Origin: Algoriphagus sediminis
Lineage (GTDB): Bacteria > Bacteroidota > Bacteroidia > Cytophagales > Cyclobacteriaceae
Reading direction: 5' to 3'
DNA length: 64,000 nucleotides
NCBI RefSeq assembly: GCF_030403435.1
Contig: NZ_JAUEPH010000006.1
Coordinates: forward strand, 62,001 to 126,000
The position numbers were made by a program, and so were the translations under genes. Below are positions 44,122 to 53,110 of this stretch, one piece after another (positions within the stretch are counted from its first letter, which is position 1; each line of letters begins with the position of its first letter). The notes under the pieces are model-generated. The model did not search any database. It was not told where the DNA came from and saw nothing but the letters and a program-made list of their open reading frames with translations.

Positions 44122-45690
44122 TCACCTGGATTTGATCAGGTATTTGGAAGCTACTTTACGAAATTCCACAAGCTCCGCCTCTATCCAAGTTTTATCTTTA
44201 CCCATTTCAGAAGCCATAAGTTCAGCCACTCCGGGAGCGGAGTCTATGGCTGCTTGGGCATCAAGAATAAGCATTCGTAATCTTCTGGAAAGTACGTCTT
44301 CTACTTTCACGGCCATTTCTCTGCGAATAAACCAGATAACTTCCGCTTTGGTGTTTGGGAAGTCCGGATGAATCTTTTCACCTAGTTTAGGATCCTTGTC
44401 GATCAATTTTTTGATTTGATGGGCGTGGGTCCCATAAATCGCCCAGTGACCTTCCATGGGCTTATTGGTATTTCCATTGATAAACATCCTTTCCGATTCC
44501 GATTTTCGAGGTTTTATACCCGTCACCTTTTCATAAAAGTCCACGGTGTCTTCACCCATCTGTCTGAAAGTGGTCCATTTACCTCCTGTCAAAGTTATAA
44601 GACCACTCTCGGACTGAAGAATTTTATGGGATCGGGAAATCTCTTTGGTTTTTGCGTCCTCATCCTTCGGTCTCGCCAAAGGTCTCAGTCCGGCATAGAC
44701 CGCTTTCACATCTTTCCTAGTGGGATTTTTAGTTAAATATCCGGATGCGGTCTCCAGAATAAAGTCAATTTCTGCTTGAAGAGCTTTGGGCTCCAATTCA
44801 GCTTTTTCTTTTAAGGTGTCTGTAGTTCCCACTACCAATCGGTTATGCCAGGGAACGGCGAAAAGTACTCTTCCATCCGTGGTTTTTGGAATCATCAATG
44901 CATCTTTCCCGCCTAAAAAGGATAAGTCGATAACCAAATGTATACCCTGGCTAGGCTGGATCATTTTTGGAGATTCGGGCTGATCCATTTGAAGAATTTT
45001 ATCTGCAAAAACTCCTGTGGCATTGACCACCATTTTTGCCTGTATGGAATAGGACTTTTTCCCAATTTGATCTCTTATTCTTAGACCAGTGAGCTTGCCA
45101 TTTTCATCCTTAACAAGACCAGAGACTTTGGCATAATTCAAAATGCATGCTCCTGCATCATCGGCCGTTTGAGCAATAGCGACTGCCAGTCGGGCGTCGT
45201 CGAATTGTCCATCGTGATAAACCACTCCCCCCTGAAGTCCTTCCTGTTTGATAGCAGGTAGTCGTTTGATTGTTTCTTCCCGAGAAATAAACCTTGATTT
45301 CCCGATTCTCAACCGCCCTGCCATCCAATCGTAAGTTTTAAGGCCTACGGTATATTGAATCCGATCAAAAAGTGTGTAAATGGGAATTATGAATGGCTGT
45401 TCGTGTGCAAGGTGTGCTGCATTTTTCAGAAGTCTTCCTCTTTCGCGAAGGGCTTCCCAGACCAGTGCCACATCTCCCTGAGCCAGATAGCGCACTCCAC
45501 CATGAAGAAGTTTGGTGCTACGGCTGGATGTGCCTTTGGCAAAGTCAGATCTTTCTAAAAGAACCACAGAAAGATCTCGAGAGATGGCATCCAAAGCTAC
45601 CCCAAGTCCAGAAGAACCACCACCAATAACGGCGATGTCCCAAACTTTATTTTTATCGGCTAACTGACTTAGGTTTTCTGATCTGTCCAT
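44122..45690 (-). CDS. glpD: Glycerol-3-phosphate dehydrogenase GlpD
   Basis: The product has the FAD-binding motif IAVIGGGSSGLGVALDA, a GTSSRSTKLLHGGVRYL segment, and the LTGGKWTTFRQM motif near residue 395, all typical of GlpD. It oxidises glycerol 3-phosphate to dihydroxyacetone phosphate at the membrane and passes electrons to quinone. I chose the ATG at 45690 because the ATG at 45714 lies inside a hairpin; either is possible. It is the first gene of the glycerol operon. Confidence 0.96.
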   Translation of the reverse strand: MDRSENLSQLADKNKVWDIAVIGGGSSGLGVALDAISRDLSVVLLERSDFAKGTSSRSTKLLHGGVRYLAQGDVALVWEALRERGRLLKNAAHLAHEQPFIIPIYTLFDRIQYTVGLKTYDWMAGRLRIGKSRFISREETIKRLPAIKQEGLQGGVVYHDGQFDDARLAVAIAQTADDAGACILNYAKVSGLVKDENGKLTGLRIRDQIGKKSYSIQAKMVVNATGVFADKILQMDQPESPKMIQPSQGIHLVIDLSFLGGKDALMIPKTTDGRVLFAVPWHNRLVVGTTDTLKEKAELEPKALQAEIDFILETASGYLTKNPTRKDVKAVYAGLRPLARPKDEDAKTKEISRSHKILQSESGLITLTGGKWTTFRQMGEDTVDFYEKVTGIKPRKSESERMFINGNTNKPMEGHWAIYGTHAHQIKKLIDKDPKLGEKIHPDFPNTKAEVIWFIRREMAVKVEDVLSRRLRMLILDAQAAIDSAPGVAELMASEMGKDKTWIEAELVEFRKVASKYLIKSR

Positions 45691-45709
45691 AACTGTGTAA
45701 AAAATAGAC

Positions 45710-45730
45710 AACAATCTTCGCTAGATTGTT
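45710..45730. other. Hairpin between the phosphatase gene and glpD
   Basis: AACAATCT and AGATTGTT form a perfect eight-base-pair stem around the five-base loop TCGCT. It lies 11 bases after the SixA-like stop and about 20 bases before the glpD start. It could be a terminator, though the T-run is weak, or a leader element of glpD. Confidence 0.5.
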
Positions 45731-45741
45731 TTTAATTCTGT

Positions 45742-46251
45742 CTATTGCTCGCTAAAATCCTTGAAGGTCTTTATCTCTGAGGTGGTCCCGCCCTCATCCA
45801 TACTCACTATATAAATATTCTCATAATCCACATCTTCCAGGTCTGGATATTTGCCTTCTTCACCAAGTAATATATTCACCAGTCGAGGGGCGGTATTGCT
45901 GTGTCCTACAACCAAAACATTCCCTTCTAAACCTTTGAGCAATTCGGCAAACTCCTCTTGCTTTGCCGGATCGTAGATCTGGATGGGTAGTCGTGTGTCA
46001 TCAGAAGTGGGCTGAGCCGTATGACGGGTTCTTTTATAGTTGGTGGAGTAAATATGCTTTATATCCTTATCAGCCAATATCTGGGAAAGCTTAATGGAAC
46101 GAAACATCCCAACCTGAGCTAATTCCGGATCACGATCCTGCGTGAGATGCTTTTCAGCATGTCTTACTATGTAGATGGTTTTCGGCTTTGATTTAGTACC
46201 GCAAGCGTAAAGGAAGATTGAGACCAGAAAAAGGAATAAAAGATTTTTCAT
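45742..46251 (-). CDS. SixA-like histidine phosphatase lipoprotein
   Basis: The 169-residue product has a lipobox LYAC and the histidine phosphatase motif IYIVRHAEKH, with the second catalytic His in VVGHSNTAPR near residue 117. The small size is that of SixA-type enzymes. The substrate could be a phosphohistidine protein or a small phosphate ester; the lipid anchor places it outside the cytoplasm. It is upstream of glpD, separated by a hairpin. Confidence 0.85.
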   Translation of the reverse strand: MKNLLFLFLVSIFLYACGTKSKPKTIYIVRHAEKHLTQDRDPELAQVGMFRSIKLSQILADKDIKHIYSTNYKRTRHTAQPTSDDTRLPIQIYDPAKQEEFAELLKGLEGNVLVVGHSNTAPRLVNILLGEEGKYPDLEDVDYENIYIVSMDEGGTTSEIKTFKDFSEQ

Positions 46252-46313
46252 AGGGTTGAATATATTACATGGCTTTGAAAAAGTCTTTCTACTCCCAAAT
46301 TTCCCTACAGAGT

Positions 46314-47048
46314 TTAGCCTGAAAAGGTATTGTCCAGGTGTTGATCTTTTGCCTTTATTTCCTCAAACTCCAGAAACTGCTCCCAGAATTCTTCTTCCGG
46401 AACGGCAGCTCGTAGGAACAGCTTTTCTTTCTTTACCGGATGCACAAAAACCAAGTTAAAGGCATGAAGATTAATACTGGCATCTGGATTAGCTTTGGCG
46501 AAGCCATACTTTACATCGCCACGAATAGGGCAGCCCATAGATGCTAGCTGAACGCGAATTTGATGTGGTCTTCCAGAAGTAGGTCGCACCTCAATAAGCC
46601 AATGATCGTTCATAAAACCCAGTGTTTTATAATTCAATTCAGCCTTTTGCGATCCGGGAACTTCGTGGTCATGAGCAGTAACCACATTTCTTTTCTCATC
46701 CTTCACCAGCCAATGCGTTAATTTGCCTGATTTAACTCTTGGCTTTCTCTTTACAATCGCCCAGTACACCTTATGAATATCCCGCTTCCGGAATAGCTCC
46801 ATCATGCGCTCTAAACCTTTACTTGTTCGGGCAAAAACGACTAATCCACTCACCGGTCTATCCAGTCTATGAACGGGATGGAGAAAAACAGCTCCGGGTT
46901 TGTTGTATTTTTTTGCAATGTAATCCTTGCAATAATCGGTCAGAGTTTTATCTCCGGTTTTATCCCCCTGGACTAATATTCCTGCGGATTTGTTTACCAC
47001 GAGCAGATGATTGTCTTCGTAAACGACGTTGAATGGCTGCTTTTTCAT
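46314..47048 (-). CDS. RluA family RNA pseudouridine synthase
   Basis: The product carries the catalytic motif HPVHRLDRPVSGLVVFA, with the nucleophilic Asp in HRLD, followed by KGLERMMELFR and the late GRPHQIRVQLASMGCPI. This is the RluA/RluC/RluD group without an S4 domain. The RNA target cannot be told from sequence. The ATG at 47048 (MKKQPFNVVYED) is preferred over a TTG seven codons earlier. Confidence 0.93.
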   Translation of the reverse strand: MKKQPFNVVYEDNHLLVVNKSAGILVQGDKTGDKTLTDYCKDYIAKKYNKPGAVFLHPVHRLDRPVSGLVVFARTSKGLERMMELFRKRDIHKVYWAIVKRKPRVKSGKLTHWLVKDEKRNVVTAHDHEVPGSQKAELNYKTLGFMNDHWLIEVRPTSGRPHQIRVQLASMGCPIRGDVKYGFAKANPDASINLHAFNLVFVHPVKKEKLFLRAAVPEEEFWEQFLEFEEIKAKDQHLDNTFSG

Positions 47049-47154
47049 AGATGGCTCAAAGGTAGGCAATTTGTGATTAGATAGAGATATTCTTGTGTTA
47101 TTGTCATGGTTTTTAGTTGAAAGAGCTTATACTAGCATTTTAATAGATAGAATT

Positions 47155-48345
47155 ATGAAACTACTCCCATTTGCTGGTATACTTTTTTTGATCCTTTCCT
47201 GTTCTCCTTCGGAAAAAGCCGAGGTTAACAAAGGCGATGACACCAAAAGGATTTCGCTAATAGCCGAAGACTCAACGGTTGTCAGAGACATTATTGCATC
47301 TACTTTTATATTTCAGGATGGGGATGAGGAGCAATTGATTTTTCGTGATGCTACGGCATCCACTGTTTACATTTTTAGCCGTGCGGGTGGAGAGTTAGTT
47401 TATCAGTGGACCAAAAAAGGAGATGTTCCAGGTGCCTTTTCCTTGGCTACAAAAAATTTGAATGTATCTGAATCCGGTGAAATTGTTCTAATTGATGTAA
47501 GTGAAGGATTGCGTGTTTTTGCTAAGGATGGGGAGTTGATCAGTCGTGCTAGTCCAGTCGCTAATCAATGGAGTTTAGGTGGTGCATTCAATCTTTTTAG
47601 GGAAACCGCTTTGGTGTCAATGCACGGAGAGAAGTATGTTCTTTATTCTTTGGATATGCTGGAATCTGATGCAGCGGAATATGGACCTCAATTTCTTCAG
47701 AATCGTAAAAACCTAGTGCTGACAAACTTGGAAACAGGAGAACATCGATTGATTTTGCCTTTTCCCGAAGGCTCAAAATTTTTGAATGGCATGGTTTATC
47801 CTTTCGAGGATTTTAGACCTCTTTTTATTATAGATGAATCTGCTAATAAGCTGTATTTGATTTTTCAAAATGAACCTATTCTATATACTTATTCTTGGAA
47901 TGATGCAGCACCTGAATTGCTTTCGAGGGTTAGGATCGATTTGCCAGGGTTTGAGGAAAATGAGGGTTGGGAGCCTGGATCCATTCAGATGGCACAAATT
48001 ACTGATAAGGAAAACGAACCATTTCCAGCTCGAATTCAGGGTTTTGAAGCTGTTGAGGGTGGCTTTTTGTTGAGTTATAGCACAAAACCTACGGATTTGG
48101 ATAACTACAACCGCTACAAAAGCAAGGACCGAACGAGGGAAAGCCTAAATCAAATCTACGAGGAAACTCGTCGGAAGACGGTTTTTCTTGACCTGGATGG
48201 AAAAGTGCTTCCTGTTGATTTTCCAGAAATGCACTATCAAAGTTTTCAGATCATTGATGGAAAAATCCATTGGATGAAAACCCCCACTCCGGGGGAAGAA
48301 GCAGAAGAATTTACGCTTTATTGGGGCAAGCTAAAAATTGAATAA
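47155..48345 (+). CDS. DUF4221-like lipoprotein
   Basis: The ATG at 47155 opens a lipoprotein signal with lipobox LILSC; an in-frame ATG at 47095 adds 20 residues before it. The 396-residue product has the repeating strand pattern of a beta-propeller, including STVYIFSRAG, SGEIVLIDVSEGLRVFAKDG, NLETGEHR and GNKLYLIF-like segments, and ends with short strands. DUF4221 and six-bladed-propeller lipoproteins of Bacteroidota look like this. No function is known. It is divergent from the pseudouridine synthase gene. Confidence 0.65.
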   Translation: MKLLPFAGILFLILSCSPSEKAEVNKGDDTKRISLIAEDSTVVRDIIASTFIFQDGDEEQLIFRDATASTVYIFSRAGGELVYQWTKKGDVPGAFSLATKNLNVSESGEIVLIDVSEGLRVFAKDGELISRASPVANQWSLGGAFNLFRETALVSMHGEKYVLYSLDMLESDAAEYGPQFLQNRKNLVLTNLETGEHRLILPFPEGSKFLNGMVYPFEDFRPLFIIDESANKLYLIFQNEPILYTYSWNDAAPELLSRVRIDLPGFEENEGWEPGSIQMAQITDKENEPFPARIQGFEAVEGGFLLSYSTKPTDLDNYNRYKSKDRTRESLNQIYEETRRKTVFLDLDGKVLPVDFPEMHYQSFQIIDGKIHWMKTPTPGEEAEEFTLYWGKLKIE

Positions 48346-48346
48346 T

Positions 48347-49321
48347 TCAATCCAGTTTTTTAGCAATATCCGCCATAATCGACTCGGCGTGGACAATGGA
48401 ATTTTCAATAAAAAACTCTCGGGTATTCAATCCGCCGCAAACAACTCCGGCCAGATAAACGCCCGGCACATTGGATTCGTGATTGGCTTGATCGTAGCAG
48501 GGTTGCCTTTTTTCATCAAGAGACAACTCTACACCAAGCTGATCCAAAAGCGCAAAATTAGGTTTGTAGCCTGTCATCGCCAGGACGAAGTCATTATCTA
48601 TGGTTACATCACCAGCAGGAGTTGCTATCACAACCTCCTGATCCCGAATTTCCTTGACTTTGGATCGGGTGAAGGCTTGGATCGAACCTTCCTTGATGCG
48701 ATTCATAATGTCGGGGCGTACCCAATATTTGACATTTTGATCTACTTCATCTCCCAGCAAAACCATGCTGACCTCGGCTCCTTTTCTCCAGCATTCCAAA
48801 GCTGCATCTACCGCAGAGTTTGCACCGCCGACTACCAGAAGTTTTTGTCCGATAAAAGGCCAAGGCTCTTTATAATAATGCATCACTTTAGGCAGTTCTT
48901 CTCCGGGGACATTCATCAAGTTAGGTAAATCGTAGAAGCCAGTGGCAAGCACGATTTTCTGCGTTTGATAGCTTCCTTTTGAAGTTGTGATAAAATAGTT
49001 TTCTCCTTTTTTCTCTAGCGTTTTGACTCCTTCGTAGAGATTGACCTTGAGTTTGAAATGAAAATAAATTCTTCGATAATATTCTAAGGCCTCGGTGCGA
49101 GTAGGTTTGTTTTCTACCGACATGAAAGGAATGCCAGCCATCTCCAAGCGATCCGAGGTAGAAAAAAAGCGCATGTTGACTGGATAATTGTAAATGGAGT
49201 TTGTCAAAGCTCCTTTTTCCAGGATGAGATAATTCAAGCCCTTTTTTTGAGCTTCTACTCCACAGGCCAATCCAATCGGCCCGCCACCAATGATGATCAC
49301 GTCAAAAATCTTTTTACTCAT
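48347..49321 (-). CDS. ypdA: YpdA family bacillithiol-disulfide reductase-like flavoprotein
   Basis: The 324-residue protein has the FAD motif IIIGGGPIGLACGVEA, the YNYPVNMRFFSTSD segment typical of YpdA, a second dinucleotide motif LLVVGGANSAVDAALE and a late AGVVCGG segment. It lacks the redox CxxC of thioredoxin reductases, as YpdA does. YpdA reduces bacillithiol disulfide with NADPH. Bacillithiol synthesis genes are not in the window. It overlaps the NRDE gene by four bases. Confidence 0.9.
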   Translation of the reverse strand: MSKKIFDVIIIGGGPIGLACGVEAQKKGLNYLILEKGALTNSIYNYPVNMRFFSTSDRLEMAGIPFMSVENKPTRTEALEYYRRIYFHFKLKVNLYEGVKTLEKKGENYFITTSKGSYQTQKIVLATGFYDLPNLMNVPGEELPKVMHYYKEPWPFIGQKLLVVGGANSAVDAALECWRKGAEVSMVLLGDEVDQNVKYWVRPDIMNRIKEGSIQAFTRSKVKEIRDQEVVIATPAGDVTIDNDFVLAMTGYKPNFALLDQLGVELSLDEKRQPCYDQANHESNVPGVYLAGVVCGGLNTREFFIENSIVHAESIMADIAKKLD

Positions 49322-50082
49322 GATTTTGCTAAGTTAAACTCTTTGATGGTATCGCTGAAGTTTTGCTCATCCCAATCAAAACTTCTCTCTTGAATTGAAA
49401 TTTGATCATTTTTGTTCCAAAGCACTGTGCTAGCGGAGCGAGTTCCATAATTTCCATTGGTGCGAATCATTTGGGCTGATAGCGCAATTTCCAATTCTTT
49501 CGGGGCTCCAGTATCCGGTAATTTTTCTATTGGATGTGTTTCTTTGGACTTTAGAATATTCAGCAGTTTCTCATGCGATAGACCCTGCTCTAAAGTTTCC
49601 TTCAATTGATTTTTGGCAAGGATGGTTTTAGGCCAGGGATCGTTGATCAGTCCGTTGCTCAAGCCATGAATACCCGGTTGAATTTCTTGAATTCCGTTGC
49701 CAAAATTACTTAAATACATCAACTGATCCCCATCAGAAACAAGTAGATTGAATCCCTCATAGCGACCCTTTTCCTTCTCGATTTCTTTTAAATAATCCTC
49801 CGGAGAAATGGAATCTTCCAGAAAATCCTGAACCAATTTTCCCCGTGAAATTTCACCATGACCCATTTTCCTGAAATCCCGATAATTGGTAAGCAAGGAC
49901 CAGCGACCATTTGGGTGAAAACCCATCCAGGTTCCCCCACTTTTGAGATCTTTTCCTCCAAAAAAACCAGAATCCCAGCATTGAAGTTTGCCGGTGGGCC
50001 GGTCAAAAAACTCATCCCGATTGGCAGATATGATCAAAGGGTTTTCAGATTGATTTATCCATGAAAAGGCTACTAAACACAT
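49318..50082 (-). CDS. NRDE (TANGO2-like) family protein
   Basis: The 254-residue product begins MCLVAFSW and has SANRDEFFDRPT near residue 19, GGTWMGFHPNGRWSLLTN and LSNGLINDPWPK. Cys2 after the initiator Met and the N-R-D-E motif are the landmarks of the family, which is related to Ntn-hydrolase folds and to eukaryotic TANGO2. TANGO2 has been linked to haem and lipid handling, but the bacterial role is unsettled. The stop codon overlaps ypdA's ATG. Confidence 0.88.
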   Translation of the reverse strand: MCLVAFSWINQSENPLIISANRDEFFDRPTGKLQCWDSGFFGGKDLKSGGTWMGFHPNGRWSLLTNYRDFRKMGHGEISRGKLVQDFLEDSISPEDYLKEIEKEKGRYEGFNLLVSDGDQLMYLSNFGNGIQEIQPGIHGLSNGLINDPWPKTILAKNQLKETLEQGLSHEKLLNILKSKETHPIEKLPDTGAPKELEIALSAQMIRTNGNYGTRSASTVLWNKNDQISIQERSFDWDEQNFSDTIKEFNLAKS

Positions 50083-50092
50083 AAGTCTAAAG

Positions 50093-50121
50093 ATAAAACA
50101 AAGGCCGGATATACCGGCCTT
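50093..50121 (-). terminator. Terminator of the alkene reductase gene
   Basis: On the minus strand an eight-base-pair stem AAGGCCGG / CCGGCCTT around five bases is followed by TTGTTTT, nine bases after the alkene reductase stop. Confidence 0.85.
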
Positions 50122-50129
50122 TGGGGTGA

Positions 50130-51239
50130 TTAACCAACTTTTTCCTCTTTGAGGCTTGGGTAATCAGTGTAGCCTTTCTCTCCAGGCGTATAAAAGGTAT
50201 CTGTATCCCATTCTGCCAAAGGTGCATTTTGTGCAAAACGCTCCGGGAGATCAGGATTTGAAATAAATGGCTTTCCAAAAGCAACCGCATCAGCGAGTCC
50301 CTCAGCGATAAATTGATTGGCCTTTTCCTTATCGAAAGCACTATTTATGACCAAAGTTCCCTTGTACATAGGTCTGTACCGCTTCGCTATTTCAGTTTCA
50401 AGGAAAGGGATTTCACTTACATCATTAAAGGGCTCGGAAAGGTGGAGATAGGCCAGGTCGTACTCATTAAGTTTTTCAATGATATAATCGAACGTGGGGA
50501 TGGTCTCCTCATCTGCCTCCATTCCGAATATTCCATGGAGGGAAGGGTTCAAGCGAAGCCCAATTCTATTTTCAGGCATTACTTCTTTAATAGCATCAAT
50601 CACTTCAAATAGAAGTCTTGCCCGGTTTTCAATGCTCCCACCGTATTCATCCATCCTCACATTGCTGGAGCGATTGAAGAACTGGTGGAACAGGTAACCA
50701 TTGGAGGAGTGAATTTCCACCCCGTCAAACCCGGCCTCAATTGCATTTGCTGCAGCATTTTTGAAATCCAAAACAGTTTCCTTGATTTCTTCAATGCTCA
50801 TAGCCTTTGGGCTGACTGTTTCTTTGAAGCCTTTTGGGGTAAATGACTTCGAATGTGGGTTTATAGCAGAGGCTGAAAGTGGTAATTCTCCATTGTGAAA
50901 ATCAGGATGAGAGATTCTTCCTACATGCCAAAGCTGAATGAAAATGTGACCATTATCGTCATGGACAGCTTTTGTCACTCCTTTCCACCCTTCCACTTGT
51001 TCTTTTGAATAAATCCCCGGTGTATTGATGTAGCCTACTGCCCTCGGTGAAACTTGGGAACCCTCGGAAATGATTAATCCTGCAGAAGCTCTTTGTCGAT
51101 AATATTTTTCATGAATGTCAAAAGGCACATTTCCTTCATTATCGGCACGACTTCGAGTCATTGGAGCCATCCAAACTCGATTTTTCAGGTTGAGGTCACC
51201 CACCTGTATAGGCTGCAAAATTGGCTCTTTTGTACTCAT
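50130..51239 (-). CDS. Alkene reductase of the old yellow enzyme family
   Basis: The 369-residue FMN enzyme has NRVWMAPMTRSRAD near residue 20, WHVGRISHP, FDGVEIHSSNGYL (the H-x-x-N substrate pair is represented here by IHSSNG) and FNRSSNVRMDEYGGSIENRARL (landmark, residues about 175-196). Members such as NemA reduce activated C=C and nitro groups with NADPH. The ATG at 51239 is preferred over one at 51272. The gene has its own terminator and no close partner. Confidence 0.93.
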   Translation of the reverse strand: MSTKEPILQPIQVGDLNLKNRVWMAPMTRSRADNEGNVPFDIHEKYYRQRASAGLIISEGSQVSPRAVGYINTPGIYSKEQVEGWKGVTKAVHDDNGHIFIQLWHVGRISHPDFHNGELPLSASAINPHSKSFTPKGFKETVSPKAMSIEEIKETVLDFKNAAANAIEAGFDGVEIHSSNGYLFHQFFNRSSNVRMDEYGGSIENRARLLFEVIDAIKEVMPENRIGLRLNPSLHGIFGMEADEETIPTFDYIIEKLNEYDLAYLHLSEPFNDVSEIPFLETEIAKRYRPMYKGTLVINSAFDKEKANQFIAEGLADAVAFGKPFISNPDLPERFAQNAPLAEWDTDTFYTPGEKGYTDYPSLKEEKVG

Positions 51240-51365
51240 AGTTTGTTTTTGGTTTAGTCTATAAAAATTCAATGTCTATACAACTAATCCAAAGGAGACA
51301 TGGTTCGCAGATGGGGTAGAAATTTTGATGGTCTAACTGGCTTGTTGAAATAGATTTATAGCATT

Positions 51366-52907
51366 CTATCTTTTGTTGTTCGAAGGCGGTTTTCGATGTT
51401 TTGTGCCTTGTTCGTAAGAATAAGTCAGTTTAATCAGAGTAGGTTCACTGTACATCCTTCCCAGAAATTGAAGTCCTGCAGGTAGATTGTTGCTGGTAAA
51501 GCCCATAGGAACAGTAAATGCCGGTTGCCCTGTATGTGGAGCAATGATTTGACTGTTGTCACCTTTGTATTCTTCCTGAAAGAAATCAATCCGAGCAGGT
51601 CTATTATTCCAAGATGGATAAATAATGGCGTCTAAATTTAATGAGTCCATCACAGACTCAATGGCTTGCCTGAAGGCAATTCTTTTCTCATCCTGGTAGG
51701 CATCAAGGCATTCCTTGTCTGAATGGTCGGGTTGAGTATTTATTTCAGAGAATAACTTCAAACGTTCCCTAGAAAATTCCGAAGTGGTGCCAATTCGAAC
51801 AATATCCTCAAGGGTTTTGACTGTATCCTTTTTAACATAGGTAGCTAAAAAGGACTCAAGATCGATTCGAAAGGTGGGGCACCATTGATTCTGACTCAGA
51901 TTCACAAAATCCGAAACTACCACAGGATCAATAATTTCAGCACCGAGGTTTTCTAGATCTGAAATGGCATTTTCAAATAAGGCTTTGATTTCCGGGTCTG
52001 GATCACGCTCGCTCAGTTCTCTTAAGACACCTATTCTTGCATTCTCCAAGCCATTCTCAACCAAATACTGCGTATAGTTATCAGGAGCTTTGCCTAAGGA
52101 GTTTTGTGTAATTGGGTCCTTTGAATCAATTCCTGCCATCACTTTCATGACTCTTGTTGCATCTTCAACAGTTCTACACATAGGCCCGACCACATCGTTT
52201 CTTAAATAAAGAGGCACAATACCTTCTCTACTAATGAGACCCATCGTAGTCCTAAAACCCACTAATGCATTATGTGAAGATGGTCCCCGGATGGAGTTTC
52301 CTGTATCTGTGCCTAAACCAACTGCAGCAAGATTAGCCGCAAGAGCTGCTGCTGTGCCACCACTTGAACCTGCTGGAACATAATCGGTATTATATGGATT
52401 TCTGGTGATTCCTTCTGTTGAACTTTCAGTATGCATGGGAGAAAAGGCCCATTCCGCCATGTTGGATTTTGCAATTATGATTGCTCCGGCATCGATTAAT
52501 TTATTAATAACAAAAGCATTCTCTTCAGGAATAAAATCTTGAAGTGCAAGTGCACCAGCGGTAGTAGGAAGTCCGATGGTATTAATATTGTCCTTAACGA
52601 TGATAGGAATTCCATGGAGAGGACGTAAAATCTTTGTCCTTTGGTATTCTTCGTCCAGAGCTTCCGCGATTTTTAAGGCATCCGGATTAATTATGCTAAT
52701 AGCATTGATCGCATCATCAGTTTCTTCTATGGCTGTGATATAGGCATTGACTAAATGCCTGCTGTTATAATGGCCCTCAGTATAGGCGGTATGAATTTCA
52801 GCAATAGTCAGTTCCTCTAAATCTATTGCTGGTTCTTTTTTTTCAAATTGGCATGAGGAAATGCAAACTAAAACCAAGTAAATAATAAGGGTATTGAATT
52901 TAGTCAT
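51366..52907 (-). CDS. Lipid-anchored amidase (amidase signature family)
   Basis: The ATG at 52907 opens a lipoprotein signal with lipobox ISSC; an ATG at 52961 would precede it by 18 residues. The product has the amidase-signature triad: Lys in VKDNINT, the cis-Ser in AGSSGGTAAALA and the catalytic Ser in GTDTGNSIRGPSS. It belongs to the peptide-amidase branch that is exported in many bacteria. The substrate is unknown. It is divergent from the SDR gene. Confidence 0.91.
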   Translation of the reverse strand: MTKFNTLIIYLVLVCISSCQFEKKEPAIDLEELTIAEIHTAYTEGHYNSRHLVNAYITAIEETDDAINAISIINPDALKIAEALDEEYQRTKILRPLHGIPIIVKDNINTIGLPTTAGALALQDFIPEENAFVINKLIDAGAIIIAKSNMAEWAFSPMHTESSTEGITRNPYNTDYVPAGSSGGTAAALAANLAAVGLGTDTGNSIRGPSSHNALVGFRTTMGLISREGIVPLYLRNDVVGPMCRTVEDATRVMKVMAGIDSKDPITQNSLGKAPDNYTQYLVENGLENARIGVLRELSERDPDPEIKALFENAISDLENLGAEIIDPVVVSDFVNLSQNQWCPTFRIDLESFLATYVKKDTVKTLEDIVRIGTTSEFSRERLKLFSEINTQPDHSDKECLDAYQDEKRIAFRQAIESVMDSLNLDAIIYPSWNNRPARIDFFQEEYKGDNSQIIAPHTGQPAFTVPMGFTSNNLPAGLQFLGRMYSEPTLIKLTYSYEQGTKHRKPPSNNKR

Positions 52908-53110
52908 TCTATGAGGTTGGTCATTTCTTCTTAATATACTGACCTTTGTTATTTCTGTCATCTTAATGCATTTGAATAGACGTTGCCAGATTGCTTTTTT
53001 TCTTTAAAAAAGTCCCCAAAAAATCATTTTTTTCGAGTTAAGGGCTAGTTCCTTTTTTCAGGAAATGTCAATCAAGGTATTATCTTGCCGGCCTCGAAGG
53101 AATTCTATAG

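Noticed and set aside
48338-48928. 196-codon + strand open frame opposite ypdA
   Set aside because: It lies inside a well-supported flavoprotein gene on the other strand and shows no domain motifs.
52985-53110. T- and A-rich runs between the amidase and SDR genes that could pair as a hairpin
   Set aside because: The arms are only homopolymer runs (CTTTTTT/AAAAAAG), which pair anywhere in AT-rich DNA; no gene ends here.
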